Positions 36,695 to 45,983 of a stretch of 60,050 nt of DNA are shown piece after piece; within the stretch, counting starts at the first letter, position 1, and each line of letters begins with the position of its first letter. The DNA comes from Clostridiales bacterium (GTDB lineage Bacteria > Bacillota > Clostridia > Lachnospirales > Lachnospiraceae): NCBI GenBank assembly GCA_012520655.1, contig JAAYNW010000011.1:1-60050 (forward strand). The letters run 5' to 3'. The notes under the pieces were generated by a model. The model had not been told where the DNA came from. It ran no database searches and saw only the letters and a program-made list of their open reading frames with translations. Made by a program: the position numbers and the translations under genes.

Positions 36695-38749
36695 ATGGAT
36701 GATAGTACGAATATTATTGATATTAAAGGCGTTGGAGAAAAAACAGCGAAGCTTTTTAGTAAAATAAATATAAGAAATGTCGGCGAGTTACTGCATAATT
36801 ATCCGAGGGACTATGAAACATTTAAAGAACCTATCATGATAAATGACATATCGGCGGGAGAAGTTTGTTCCATAAGAGCGTGTCTGGTAGGTAATATTAC
36901 TACAAAAAAAATACGTAATCTCACAATAATTAATTTTGTCGTGAAAGATGCCGGTGGGCAAATTGCCATGACTTATTTCAATATGCCTTATGTGAAGAAT
37001 ATGTTGAAAAAGGGAATGTTTTATATTTTTAGAGGAATTCCGCAAATGCGGGGTGGACGATTTGTTATGGAACAGGCCAAGATATATAAGCCTGAGGATT
37101 ATTTTAAGCTTACAGGGGTTTTGCAGCCCAGATATTCACTTACTGCTGGGCTGACGAATCACATGGTCACGAAAGCGGTAAAGCAGGCGTTGTCGAATTA
37201 TCGGTTTGGTGAAGACTATTTGCCGGAAGACATTAAAGAAAAGCAAAAGCTGATTTCTTACGGACAAGCAATAGAAGACATTCATTTCCCGCAAGATTAT
37301 GATAAAATGCTTGCAGCAAGAAAACGGCTTGTATTTGATGAATTCTTTTTATTTATTTTGGCTTTGCGCAAATGCAAAGAGAAAAATGAAGTTCTCAAGA
37401 ACACTTATCCGATGTTGGAAGTAGCGGATACAAAAAGATTGATTGAATCGTTGCCATATGCGCTGACCGGTGCACAGAAAAAGGTATGGGAAGAGATTAA
37501 GCAGGATTTGCAAAGTGACAAGGTAATGAATCGTCTGATTCAAGGGGATGTCGGTTCGGGAAAAACGATTCTCGCTTTTCTTTCCCTTTTAATGTGTGTA
37601 TCGAACGGGTATCAGGGTGCGATGATGGCCCCTACGGAAGTGCTTGCCAGACAGCATTTTGAGTCAGCATTGGAATTGACGGCAAAGTATAAGCTTCCTT
37701 TTGCTCCTGTATTGCTGATAGGTTCCATGTCGGCAAAAGAAAAAAGAGCGGCTTATGAAGAAATACAAAGCGGAAAGGCTAATGTCGTCATTGGCACGCA
37801 TGCGCTGATTCAGGAAAAAGTGGAGTATAAAAAGCTGGCTCTCGTTGTAACGGATGAACAGCATCGTTTTGGCGTACGACAGAGGGAAACACTTGCGGGT
37901 AAAGGAGAAAACGTACATGTGATAGTAATGAGTGCCACCCCGATTCCGCGGACTCTTGCCATTATATTATACGGCGATTTAGACATTTCCATAGTGGATG
38001 AGCTTCCTGCGAACAGGCTTCCAATTAAAAACTGCGTGGTTTCCACTGATTACAGGGAAAAGGCTTACCGTTTTATCGAGAAAGAAGTGCAGGCGGGCAG
38101 ACAGGTTTACGTGATTTGCCCGATGGTAGAAGAAGGGGAATTGGAAGGAGCGGAGAATGTCATTTCTTATACGGAAAAATTAAAAAGTGTTCTTTCTCCC
38201 CAAATACAAGTATCTTATCTGCATGGAAAAATGCGTTCTGCGGATAAAAATCATATTATGGAAGAATTTGCAAACCGCAATATAGATGTATTAGTATCAA
38301 CTACGGTCATTGAAGTTGGTATCAATGTACCGAATGCGACGGTTATTATGGTTGAGAATGCTGAGCGCTTCGGTCTGGCACAACTTCACCAGCTAAGAGG
38401 CCGGGTAGGAAGGGGAGATCAACAGTCCTATTGTATTTTTATCAGCAGCTCCGACAAAAAACAGACGATGGAGCGTTTGGACATATTAAACCATTCCAAT
38501 GACGGTTTCTTTATTGCGGGAGAAGATCTGAAGCTGCGGGGACCGGGAGACTTGTTCGGTATCAGACAAAGCGGGTTGATGGATTTTAAAATAGGAGATA
38601 TATATCAAGATGCGGAAGTTCTAAAACGGGCGGGGGAAAGCGTGGATGCCTTGTTGGCAGTGGATGAAGCACTTGAAGAGGCATCTCACTTGCCGCTTAG
38701 GAGGTGTCTGGAGAACACTTTAAATGCAGTTGACTTTAGGACAATCTAA
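36695..38749 (+). CDS. recG: ATP-dependent DNA helicase RecG
   Basis: 684 residues. N-terminal wedge/OB domain (begins IKGVGEKTAKLF), then the two RecA-like helicase domains: Walker A GDVGSGKT (284-291), DEQH box, SATPIPRTLA (motif III), QLRGRVGRG (motif VI) and the family's TRG motif region near EDLKLRGPGDLFG. Processes stalled forks and junctions. Follows fakA as in Bacillus (no serine dehydratase genes between). The ribosome site is weak. Confidence 0.96.
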   Translation: MDDSTNIIDIKGVGEKTAKLFSKINIRNVGELLHNYPRDYETFKEPIMINDISAGEVCSIRACLVGNITTKKIRNLTIINFVVKDAGGQIAMTYFNMPYVKNMLKKGMFYIFRGIPQMRGGRFVMEQAKIYKPEDYFKLTGVLQPRYSLTAGLTNHMVTKAVKQALSNYRFGEDYLPEDIKEKQKLISYGQAIEDIHFPQDYDKMLAARKRLVFDEFFLFILALRKCKEKNEVLKNTYPMLEVADTKRLIESLPYALTGAQKKVWEEIKQDLQSDKVMNRLIQGDVGSGKTILAFLSLLMCVSNGYQGAMMAPTEVLARQHFESALELTAKYKLPFAPVLLIGSMSAKEKRAAYEEIQSGKANVVIGTHALIQEKVEYKKLALVVTDEQHRFGVRQRETLAGKGENVHVIVMSATPIPRTLAIILYGDLDISIVDELPANRLPIKNCVVSTDYREKAYRFIEKEVQAGRQVYVICPMVEEGELEGAENVISYTEKLKSVLSPQIQVSYLHGKMRSADKNHIMEEFANRNIDVLVSTTVIEVGINVPNATVIMVENAERFGLAQLHQLRGRVGRGDQQSYCIFISSSDKKQTMERLDILNHSNDGFFIAGEDLKLRGPGDLFGIRQSGLMDFKIGDIYQDAEVLKRAGESVDALLAVDEALEEASHLPLRRCLENTLNAVDFRTI

Positions 38750-38758
38750 CAGTAATAT
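38730..38758 (+). promoter_or_regulatory. Promoter upstream of the DegV gene
   Basis: TTGACT (38730-38735, within the 3' end of recG), 17-bp spacer, TAATAT (38753-38758). Confidence 0.65.
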
Positions 38759-38839
38759 ATAATAGTGTAAAATGAAAATTTTAAGGGTGGAAGGAGAGGC
38801 ATTCATAGCATAAATATTGCATTGAGAAGGATGCCGGAA

Positions 38840-39712
38840 ATGAAATTGGCAAATATTGCAGTTGTAACGGACAGCAACAGCGGAATAACGCAGGTACAGG
38901 CAAAGGAGCTCGGAATACATGTATTGCCCATGCCTTTTATGATTAATGATGTGACATACTTTGAAGATATCGATTTGTCTCAAGAGGAGTTCTATGAAAG
39001 ACTCGCGGCAGGAGACACTGTAGTTACCAGTCAGCCTTCTCCGGAGGCTGTTATGAATCTATGGAGCAATTTATTAAAGGAATATGATGAGATCGTGCAT
39101 ATTCCTATGAGCAGCGGTCTTTCGGGTTCTTGTCAAAGTGCGCTTATGCTGTCGCAGGATTATGAAGGTAAAGTACAAGTAGTCAATAACCAGAGAATTT
39201 CCGTGACACAGAGGCAGTCTGCATTGGATGCGAAAAAGCTGGCGGCAGAAGGGAGAAGTGCGGCGGAGATTAAAGAATTTCTTGAAGCCGACAAATTCAA
39301 TTCCAGCATATATATTATGCTGGATACCTTATACTACCTGAAAAAGGGCGGAAGAATCACTCCGGCAGCTGCGGCTCTCGGTACTTTGCTTAAATTAAAG
39401 CCGGTATTGCAGATTCAAGGAGAAAAGTTGGATGCTTTCGCAAAAGCACGGACAACCGCACAGGGTAAGTCAATTATGACGGCGGCGATTCGAAATGACA
39501 TGATTAACCGTTTTGGTGGTGCGGATAAGGATAATATATGGCTGCAAGTTGCATATACGTATAACAAGGAAGCTGCACTTGCATTTCAGGAAGAGCTGTT
39601 AGAAGTATTTCAGGGATTTGATGTGCATATGTCCCCTCTTTCTCTCAGCGTTGCCTGCCACATAGGTCCGGGAGCTCTTGCTGTGGCGTGTTGTAAGAAG
39701 ATAAATAACTAG
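38840..39712 (+). CDS. DegV family fatty-acid-binding protein (FakB-like)
   Basis: 290 residues from ATG 38840 (GAGAAGG 9 bases upstream); ATG 38831 and TTG 38822 are in-frame alternatives. DegV fold with VTDSNSGI, TSQPSPEAV and IPMSSGLSGSCQSA (fatty acid carboxylate-binding serine/threonine motifs) and LKKGGRITPAAAALGTLL. Supplies fatty acid to FakA. It is not in the same operon as fakA but close to it. Confidence 0.9.
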   Translation: MKLANIAVVTDSNSGITQVQAKELGIHVLPMPFMINDVTYFEDIDLSQEEFYERLAAGDTVVTSQPSPEAVMNLWSNLLKEYDEIVHIPMSSGLSGSCQSALMLSQDYEGKVQVVNNQRISVTQRQSALDAKKLAAEGRSAAEIKEFLEADKFNSSIYIMLDTLYYLKKGGRITPAAAALGTLLKLKPVLQIQGEKLDAFAKARTTAQGKSIMTAAIRNDMINRFGGADKDNIWLQVAYTYNKEAALAFQEELLEVFQGFDVHMSPLSLSVACHIGPGALAVACCKKINN

Positions 39713-39722
39713 GAGTTTTAGA

Positions 39723-39752
39723 AGGCGGCATGTTTGGCAGAAAGCTGAAATA
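39723..39752 (+). terminator. Terminator after the DegV gene
   Basis: Interrupted stem CGGCAT (39726-39731) / ATGCCG (39742-39747) with inner CAG/CTG pairing, followed by a T5 run. Confidence 0.75.
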
Positions 39753-39860
39753 TGCCGTTTTTATGTACTATATACAGTATTTTTCGCTTTCAAATGTACA
39801 AAACATATGATATACTACATTGTGTGTTTTTATGGACAATAATAAGAGAGGGTGGAATAA

Positions 39861-41783
39861 ATGTCGAGAGAGGGTACATATGACGCTTCGAGTATTACGG
39901 TTTTGGAAGGGCTTGAAGCAGTCAGGAAAAGACCGGGGATGTACATAGGAAGTGTTTCAACCAAAGGATTGAATCACCTAATCTATGAAATCGTTGACAA
40001 TGCGGTGGACGAGCATCTTGCCGGTTATTGTGATACGATAAGGGTAACGCTGGAGGAAGACGGCTCCGCTACCGTAGATGATAATGGCCGCGGTATCCCT
40101 GTAGGCATGCATGAAAAAGGAGTGAGTGCGGAGCGTCTTGTCTTTACGACCTTACATGCGGGTGGTAAATTTGATGATTCCGCATATAAAACGAGCGGCG
40201 GACTGCATGGGGTGGGTTCCTCTGTGGTAAATGCCTTATCGGCGCATCTGACAGTACAGGTAAGGAACGGCGGATTTATATATGAAGATAAATACGAGAG
40301 GGGTAATCCGGTTATAGAACTGCATAATGGGTTGCTTCCGATTATCGGCAAGACGAAGGAGACTGGAACAAGGGTTAATTTTTTGCCGGACGACACCATT
40401 TTTGATAAGACGCGTTTCAAAGAGGATGAAGTAAAGAGCCGTTTGCACGAAACGGCATATCTGAACCCGGCACTTACGATTATATATGAAGACAAAAGAA
40501 GAACGGAAAATGAATATATAGAGTTTCATGAGCCGGAGGGAATCGTCGGTTTCATCCGAGACATGAATAAATCGAAAGAGAGCATTCACGATGTTATTTA
40601 TTTCAGCGGAGAGAGCGACGGAATCTCGGTGGAAGTAGCTTTTCAATACGTGAATGAATTTCATGAAAATGTTCTCGGCTTCTGCAATAATATTTACAAT
40701 GCGGAAGGCGGCACTCATTTGACCGGCTTTAAAACTATATTCACGAATGTAATCAATACATATGCGAGAGAACTTAATATATTAAAGGATAAAGATGTGA
40801 ATTTTACCGGAGCGGATGTGCGCAACGGTATGACGGCTGTAATATCCATCAAGCATCCGGATCCAAGGTTCGAAGGACAGACGAAAACGAAGCTGGACAA
40901 TCAGGATGCCGCCAAGGTAGTGAGCAAAGTTACGGGAGATGAAATCGTTCGCTATTTCGACCGTAATTTGGAGACGTTGAAAAATATTATCGGATGTGCG
41001 GAAAAAGCAGCTAAGATTAGAAAAGCGGAAGAGAAGGCAAAAACAAATATGCTTACCAAACAGAAGTTCTCTTTCGATTCTAACGGTAAGCTTGCAAATT
41101 GCGAATCCAAGGATGCCTCTATCTGTGAATTATTTATCGTAGAGGGTGATTCTGCGGGAGGAAGTGCTAAAACTGCAAGAAATCGTGCATTTCAGGCGAT
41201 TTTACCTATTCGAGGTAAGATTCTTAACGTTGAAAAAGCCAGTATTGACAAGATTCTTGCAAATGCCGAGATTAAGACGATGATAAATGCCTTTGGATGC
41301 GGTTTTTCCGAAGGATACGGCAATGATTTCGATATATCAAAACTGCGTTATGATAAGATTATTATTATGGCTGATGCCGATGTGGACGGTGCACATATTT
41401 CCACGCTGTTGCTGACGCTATTTTACCGTTTTATGCCGGAGCTCATTTATGAAGGGCATGTCTATATTGCAATGCCGCCCTTATATAAAGCGATGCCCGC
41501 TAAGGGAAAAGAGGAATATCTCTATGACGATAAGGCTCTGGAGAAGTATAGGAAGCATCACAAGGGGTCTTTTACCCTGCAAAGATATAAAGGACTGGGT
41601 GAAATGGATGCCGAGCAGCTTTGGGAGACAACGTTGAATCCGGAGACAAGACTTTTAAAATTAGTGGAAATCGAAGATGCGAGAATGGCTTCGGAAGTGA
41701 CAGAAATGTTGATGGGAACGGAGGTTCCTCCTAGAAAAGCATTTATATACGAACATGCGGCAGATGCTCAGCTGGATGTTTAA
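39861..41783 (+). CDS. parE: DNA topoisomerase IV subunit B (GyrB/ParE family)
   Basis: 640 residues. ATPase subunit of a type II topoisomerase. GHKL ATPase motifs EIVDNAVDEH, GRGIPVG and GGLHGVGSSVVNAL; transducer domain; TOPRIM EGDSAGGSAK and DADVDGAHI. The partner GyrA/ParC-like gene follows 25 bases downstream. Called ParE rather than GyrB because the partner lacks a GyrA box and the pair is not next to recF/dnaA, but this distinction is uncertain. A TATACT hexamer at 39811-39816 may be its -10 box. Confidence 0.85.
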   Translation: MSREGTYDASSITVLEGLEAVRKRPGMYIGSVSTKGLNHLIYEIVDNAVDEHLAGYCDTIRVTLEEDGSATVDDNGRGIPVGMHEKGVSAERLVFTTLHAGGKFDDSAYKTSGGLHGVGSSVVNALSAHLTVQVRNGGFIYEDKYERGNPVIELHNGLLPIIGKTKETGTRVNFLPDDTIFDKTRFKEDEVKSRLHETAYLNPALTIIYEDKRRTENEYIEFHEPEGIVGFIRDMNKSKESIHDVIYFSGESDGISVEVAFQYVNEFHENVLGFCNNIYNAEGGTHLTGFKTIFTNVINTYARELNILKDKDVNFTGADVRNGMTAVISIKHPDPRFEGQTKTKLDNQDAAKVVSKVTGDEIVRYFDRNLETLKNIIGCAEKAAKIRKAEEKAKTNMLTKQKFSFDSNGKLANCESKDASICELFIVEGDSAGGSAKTARNRAFQAILPIRGKILNVEKASIDKILANAEIKTMINAFGCGFSEGYGNDFDISKLRYDKIIIMADADVDGAHISTLLLTLFYRFMPELIYEGHVYIAMPPLYKAMPAKGKEEYLYDDKALEKYRKHHKGSFTLQRYKGLGEMDAEQLWETTLNPETRLLKLVEIEDARMASEVTEMLMGTEVPPRKAFIYEHAADAQLDV

Positions 41784-41808
41784 AAAATGGCTAGAGGGGT
41801 AGATTCAT

Positions 41809-44049
41809 ATGGATGACAGCAGAATTATTAAGACCGAATATTCGGAGGTTATGCAGAAGTCATATATCGATTATGCGATGAGCGTTATAATTGCACGTGC
41901 TCTTCCCGATGCGCGGGACGGACTTAAGCCGGTACAGAGAAGAACCTTATACGATATGCACGAGCTGGGAATGAAATACGACAAGCCATATCGTAAAAGC
42001 GCTCGTATTGTCGGAGATACTATGGGTAAGTATCATCCTCACGGGGATAGCTCGATTTATGAAGCTCTTGTTGTTATGACTCAGGAATTTAAAAAGGGAA
42101 TGCCTTTGGTGGACGGACACGGCAATTTCGGAAATATCGAAGGCGACGGCGCTGCGGCAATGAGGTATACGGAAGCAAGGCTTCAGAAAGTAACACAAGA
42201 AGCTTTTCTTGCGGATCTGGATAAAGATGTGGTGGATTTCATTCCGAACTTCGATGAGACGGAAAAGGAACCCTCCGTGCTACCTGTGAAATTTCCTAAC
42301 CTTCTTGTAAACGGTTCTGAAGGTATTGCGGTAGGTATGGCGACAAGCATTCCTCCTCACAATCTTGCAGAAGTTATAGATGCGACCAGAGCTTATATGA
42401 AGGACGAGAATATTTCCGTTAGGGAATTAATGAAATATTTAAAGGGGCCCGATTTCCCTACGGGAGGCATTGTTATCAACAAAGACGAGTTGCTGGAAAT
42501 CTATGAGAGCGGTAGCGGCAAGATAAAGGTACGGGGAAAGATTGAGACGGAAAAAGCTAAAGGCGGGAAAACCAATCTGGTCATTACGGAAATTCCGTAT
42601 CCGATGATTGGACAAGGAATCTCGAAATTTCTTTCCGACGTGGCAAACCTTGCGGAAACGAAAAAGACGCAGGATATCGTGGACATATCCAACCAGTCTT
42701 CCAAAGAAGGCATTCGCATTGTCATTGAACTGCGAAAGGATGTGGATGTAGAGAACTTCAAGAATATGCTTTACAAGAAAACTCGTCTGGAGGATACCTT
42801 CGGGGTAAATATGCTCGCTATTGCGGACGGTAGACCTGAGACTCTGGGGTTAAAGCAGATTATTAAGGCGAGCGTTGATTTTCAATATGAAGTCACCAGA
42901 AGAAAGTATCAAAACCTTCTTGCAAAAGAACAGGAACGTAAGGAGATACAGGAAGGTCTTATTAAGGCATGTAATGTTATCGATTTGATTATAGAGATAC
43001 TCAGGGGAAGCAAAGATCGTGCAATGGCTAAGGCATGCCTGATAGAAGGTACTGTTGACGGCATTAAGTTCAGGTCCAAAGAGTCTAAGATTATGGCAGC
43101 TCAGCTTATGTTTTCCGAGAAACAGGCAGATGCTATTTTAGATATGCGACTTTATAAGTTAATCGGTCTGGAAATTGAGGCATTAATCAGCCAGCACGAA
43201 GAAACTATGGCAAATATTTATCGGTACGAGGACATTCTCGAACGTAAAGATTCTATGGCTCAGGTAATTATGAATGAACTGGATTCCATTAAGAAAGAAT
43301 ATGGAAGACCAAGAAGGACCGTAGTGGAAAACGGTGTAGAAGCGGTATATGAAGAAAAGAAGCAGGAAAAGATGGAAGTAATGTGCTTGATGGACCGTTT
43401 CGGCTATTTAAGAACGATAGATATTCCTACTTATGAAAGGAACAAAGAAGCTGCAGATGCGGAAAATAAATTTGTTTTCCCATGCAAAAATGTGGGGCGG
43501 ATTTGTATTTTCACAAATAAAGGACAGCTTCATACGATCAAAGTGTCGGACCTGCCCTTCGGAAAGTTCCGGGACAAAGGGATTCCGGTTGATAATGTGA
43601 GCAACTACAACTCAGAAAAGGAAAATATCGTATTGGTTACAAGCCAGACACAGCTGAATTTGTACCGAATTATATTTGCTACCAAAATGTCTATGTTAAA
43701 GATTGTCGACGGCGGAGAATTTGATGTGATGAAGAGAACGGTTGTAGCGACCAAGCTGCAGGACGGCGATGAAGTGGTGAGCGTAGAAATTGTTAACGGA
43801 CAAAAAAATATAGTGTTGCAGACTGCCGGCGGATTTTTCCTGCGTTTTTCGGTGGAAGAGATTCCCGAGAAGAAAAAGACTGCTGTGGGAGTGCGCGGAA
43901 TGAAGCTGGGAGACGGAGATTACGTGGAAACAGTTTACTATACGCAGAATAACGTCGAACAGACAATAGAATATAAAAACAAAAAAGTTGAACTGAACAA
44001 GATAAAAATTGGAAAAAGAGATACAAAAGGGGTAAAAATTCGTATATAA
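41809..44049 (+). CDS. parC: DNA topoisomerase IV subunit A (GyrA/ParC family)
   Basis: 746 residues. Breakage-reunion subunit. Catalytic Tyr lies in AAMRYTEARL; quinolone-region motif HPHGDSSIYEAL carries the usual drug-susceptible Ser and acidic residue. The C-terminal beta-pinwheel starts around GRICIFTNKGQ and has no QRRGGKG-like GyrA box in the first blade (the stretch KFRDKGIPVDN stands there), favouring ParC. About 70 residues shorter than typical GyrA. Cotranscribed with parE. Confidence 0.82.
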   Translation: MDDSRIIKTEYSEVMQKSYIDYAMSVIIARALPDARDGLKPVQRRTLYDMHELGMKYDKPYRKSARIVGDTMGKYHPHGDSSIYEALVVMTQEFKKGMPLVDGHGNFGNIEGDGAAAMRYTEARLQKVTQEAFLADLDKDVVDFIPNFDETEKEPSVLPVKFPNLLVNGSEGIAVGMATSIPPHNLAEVIDATRAYMKDENISVRELMKYLKGPDFPTGGIVINKDELLEIYESGSGKIKVRGKIETEKAKGGKTNLVITEIPYPMIGQGISKFLSDVANLAETKKTQDIVDISNQSSKEGIRIVIELRKDVDVENFKNMLYKKTRLEDTFGVNMLAIADGRPETLGLKQIIKASVDFQYEVTRRKYQNLLAKEQERKEIQEGLIKACNVIDLIIEILRGSKDRAMAKACLIEGTVDGIKFRSKESKIMAAQLMFSEKQADAILDMRLYKLIGLEIEALISQHEETMANIYRYEDILERKDSMAQVIMNELDSIKKEYGRPRRTVVENGVEAVYEEKKQEKMEVMCLMDRFGYLRTIDIPTYERNKEAADAENKFVFPCKNVGRICIFTNKGQLHTIKVSDLPFGKFRDKGIPVDNVSNYNSEKENIVLVTSQTQLNLYRIIFATKMSMLKIVDGGEFDVMKRTVVATKLQDGDEVVSVEIVNGQKNIVLQTAGGFFLRFSVEEIPEKKKTAVGVRGMKLGDGDYVETVYYTQNNVEQTIEYKNKKVELNKIKIGKRDTKGVKIRI

Positions 44050-44065
44050 GATTTAGTAAAAAATA

Positions 44066-44094
44066 TTGACCGCAAGCCTTTAAACGATTAATAT
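44066..44094 (+). promoter_or_regulatory. rsmD-coaD promoter
   Basis: TTGACC (44066-44071), 17-bp spacer, TAATAT (44089-44094). Confidence 0.68.
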
Positions 44095-44167
44095 GTTGAT
44101 ATATGGTATGTAAGAATTTACATAAAATATATAATTGATATTTGAGGCGGATAAAACAGGAGCATGT

Positions 44168-44737
44168 ATGAGAGTAATAGCAGGAACGGCAAAAAGTCTG
44201 AGATTAAAGACAATCGAAGGGCTTGCTACGAGACCTACTACCGATAGGATAAAAGAGACTTTATTTAACATGCTGCAGCCGTATGTGGCGGACAGCGCTT
44301 TTCTCGATTTATTCAGCGGAAGCGGAGGAATCGGAATAGAGGCACTAAGCCGTGGAGCAAAAAAAGTGTATTTTGTGGAAAATGATAAAGAAGCGTTTGC
44401 TTGTATCTCTCAGAATGTAAAGCATACCGGTTTTGATAAGAAGGCGGTGCTTTTAAGACAGGACGTGCTTAGCGCGTTGTCCGTAATTTCTGAAAAAGAA
44501 GCGGATATTATCTTCATGGATCCACCATATGCTTCCGGGTATGAAAAAGAAGTGCTGCGCGCACTGGTGGACAAACCCTATTTGACGGAAAATACTTTAA
44601 TTGTTGTGGAAGCGGCGTTGGAAACGGACTTTTCTTTTTTGGATGGTCCGGAAAATCTTGGATATAAAATATGGAAAACAAAAAAATATAAAACGAATAA
44701 GCACGTATTTATAATAAAAGAAGGGAATACTAAATGA
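44168..44737 (+). CDS. rsmD: 16S rRNA (guanine966-N2)-methyltransferase
   Basis: 189 residues from ATG 44168 (AGGAG at 44158-44162). SAM-dependent methyltransferase: motif [19 protein letters not shown] (47-64), catalytic motif DPPY (118-121), and the N-terminal RVIAG...RPT stretch typical of RsmD. Overlaps coaD by four bases (ATGA). rsmD-coaD order is conserved widely in Firmicutes. Confidence 0.94.
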   Translation: MRVIAGTAKSLRLKTIEGLATRPTTDRIKETLFNMLQPYVADSAFLDLFSGSGGIGIEALSRGAKKVYFVENDKEAFACISQNVKHTGFDKKAVLLRQDVLSALSVISEKEADIIFMDPPYASGYEKEVLRALVDKPYLTENTLIVVEAALETDFSFLDGPENLGYKIWKTKKYKTNKHVFIIKEGNTK

Positions 44738-45225
44738 AATCTGCAATATATCCGGGAAGCTTCGATCCGGTTACCTTCGGGCATCTCGATGTGATAAAAC
44801 GTTCGGCAAATATTTTTGACGAATTGACGGTAAGTGTGTTGGATAATCATTTAAAGACTCCGTTGTTTTCTGTGGAAGAACGTGTTAAGATATTACAGGA
44901 AGCAACAAAAGATATACCGAATGTAAAGATAGATTCTTTTAAAGGTCTGTTGATTGATTATGCGAAAGAGAAAGGCGTACATGTAGCGGTAAGAGGACTT
45001 CGAGCCATTACGGACTTTGAATATGAGCTGCAGATAGCGCAGACGAATCATAAGCTTTCCGGCGGCGAACTGGACACCATGTTTCTGACAACGAGTTTGG
45101 AATATGCCTATTTAAGTTCCAGCAGTGTAAAAGAAATCGCCAGCTTCAACGGAGACATTTCCATGTGTGTACCTGATTTTATAGCAAAGCTTGTCTATGA
45201 AAAATATGGAATAATCAGAGAATAA
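44734..45225 (+). CDS. coaD: Phosphopantetheine adenylyltransferase
   Basis: 163 residues. Fourth step of coenzyme A synthesis. Nucleotidyltransferase motifs [16 protein letters not shown] (T/HxGH) and the C-terminal [21 protein letters not shown] is the substrate loop. Translationally coupled to rsmD. Confidence 0.96.
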   Translation: MKSAIYPGSFDPVTFGHLDVIKRSANIFDELTVSVLDNHLKTPLFSVEERVKILQEATKDIPNVKIDSFKGLLIDYAKEKGVHVAVRGLRAITDFEYELQIAQTNHKLSGGELDTMFLTTSLEYAYLSSSSVKEIASFNGDISMCVPDFIAKLVYEKYGIIRE

Positions 45226-45264
45226 ATTTGTCATGTGTGGCTGACAGTAATGGGAGATTGATAT

Positions 45265-45876
45265 ATGAGCAGTAGAATCGAACAATTGATAGACGAGATA
45301 GAGGAATACATTGACAGTTGTAAATATCAGCCTTTATCCAATACGAAGATAATTGTAAATAAAGAGGAAATTGACGAATTGCTCAGAGAGCTTCGCATGA
45401 AAACCCCTGACGAGATAAAACGCTATCAAAAGATTATAAGTAATAAGGAAGCTATTTTAAACGATGCGCGTGCAAAGGCCGAGGCTTTGATTAATGAAGC
45501 GACTGTACATACGAATGAGCTTATCAATGAACATGAGATTATGCAGCAAGCGTATGCGCAGGCAAATGAGGTGGTTACACTCGCTTCTCATCAGGCGCAG
45601 GATATTTTAGATAATGCGACAATAGAAGCTAACAATATAAGGTCCGCAGTAATGCAGTACGCGGATGAGATGCTCGCTAATCTGGAGAATTTAATCGCAC
45701 AGACGGCGAATATGACTACCGCACATTATGAAAGCTTTGTAAATAACTTAAACAGCTATGCGGAGATTGTGAGATCGAACAGAGCGGAGCTTCATCCGCA
45801 AGAGGAAGATGAGTTATTAAAGGAAGATGCGGGAGATGCCGGAAAGGAATCTCTGAATCTTGATTTGTTGAAGTAA
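45265..45876 (+). CDS. Coiled-coil protein (annotated in relatives as V-ATPase subunit H-like)
   Basis: 203 residues, nearly all helix and coiled coil, acidic; residues 1-60 (RIEQLIDEIEEYIDSCK and a DELLRELR stretch) form a small helical head, then an Ala/Asn-rich coiled coil to about 170 and an acidic tail. The head resembles DivIVA-type N-termini only loosely. No ATPase genes are nearby, so an ATPase subunit role is unlikely; a membrane-curvature or division role is only a guess. Lies between coaD and the amidase. Confidence 0.65.
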   Translation: MSSRIEQLIDEIEEYIDSCKYQPLSNTKIIVNKEEIDELLRELRMKTPDEIKRYQKIISNKEAILNDARAKAEALINEATVHTNELINEHEIMQQAYAQANEVVTLASHQAQDILDNATIEANNIRSAVMQYADEMLANLENLIAQTANMTTAHYESFVNNLNSYAEIVRSNRAELHPQEEDELLKEDAGDAGKESLNLDLLK

Positions 45877-45913
45877 TAAGAACTTGCTATAGATTTTATG
45901 ATGTGTCATTTAA

Positions 45914-45950
45914 ATAGAACCGGCTTCGCCTGTGACGGAGCCGGTTCTAT
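45914..45950 (+). terminator. Hairpin after the coiled-coil gene
   Basis: Perfect 12-bp stem ATAGAACCGGCT (45914-45925) / AGCCGGTTCTAT (45939-45950) with 13-base loop. It has no T tract, so it may be a weak terminator or an RNA-stability element upstream of the amidase gene. Confidence 0.55.
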
Positions 45951-45983
45951 ATGTAAGAAGATTGGGGAGGAGTAGGGAGAAAT

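Noticed and set aside
45265..45876. V-type ATPase subunit H call for the coiled-coil protein
   Set aside because: No other ATPase subunit is nearby and the sequence is generic coiled coil; the name is kept only as a description used for relatives.
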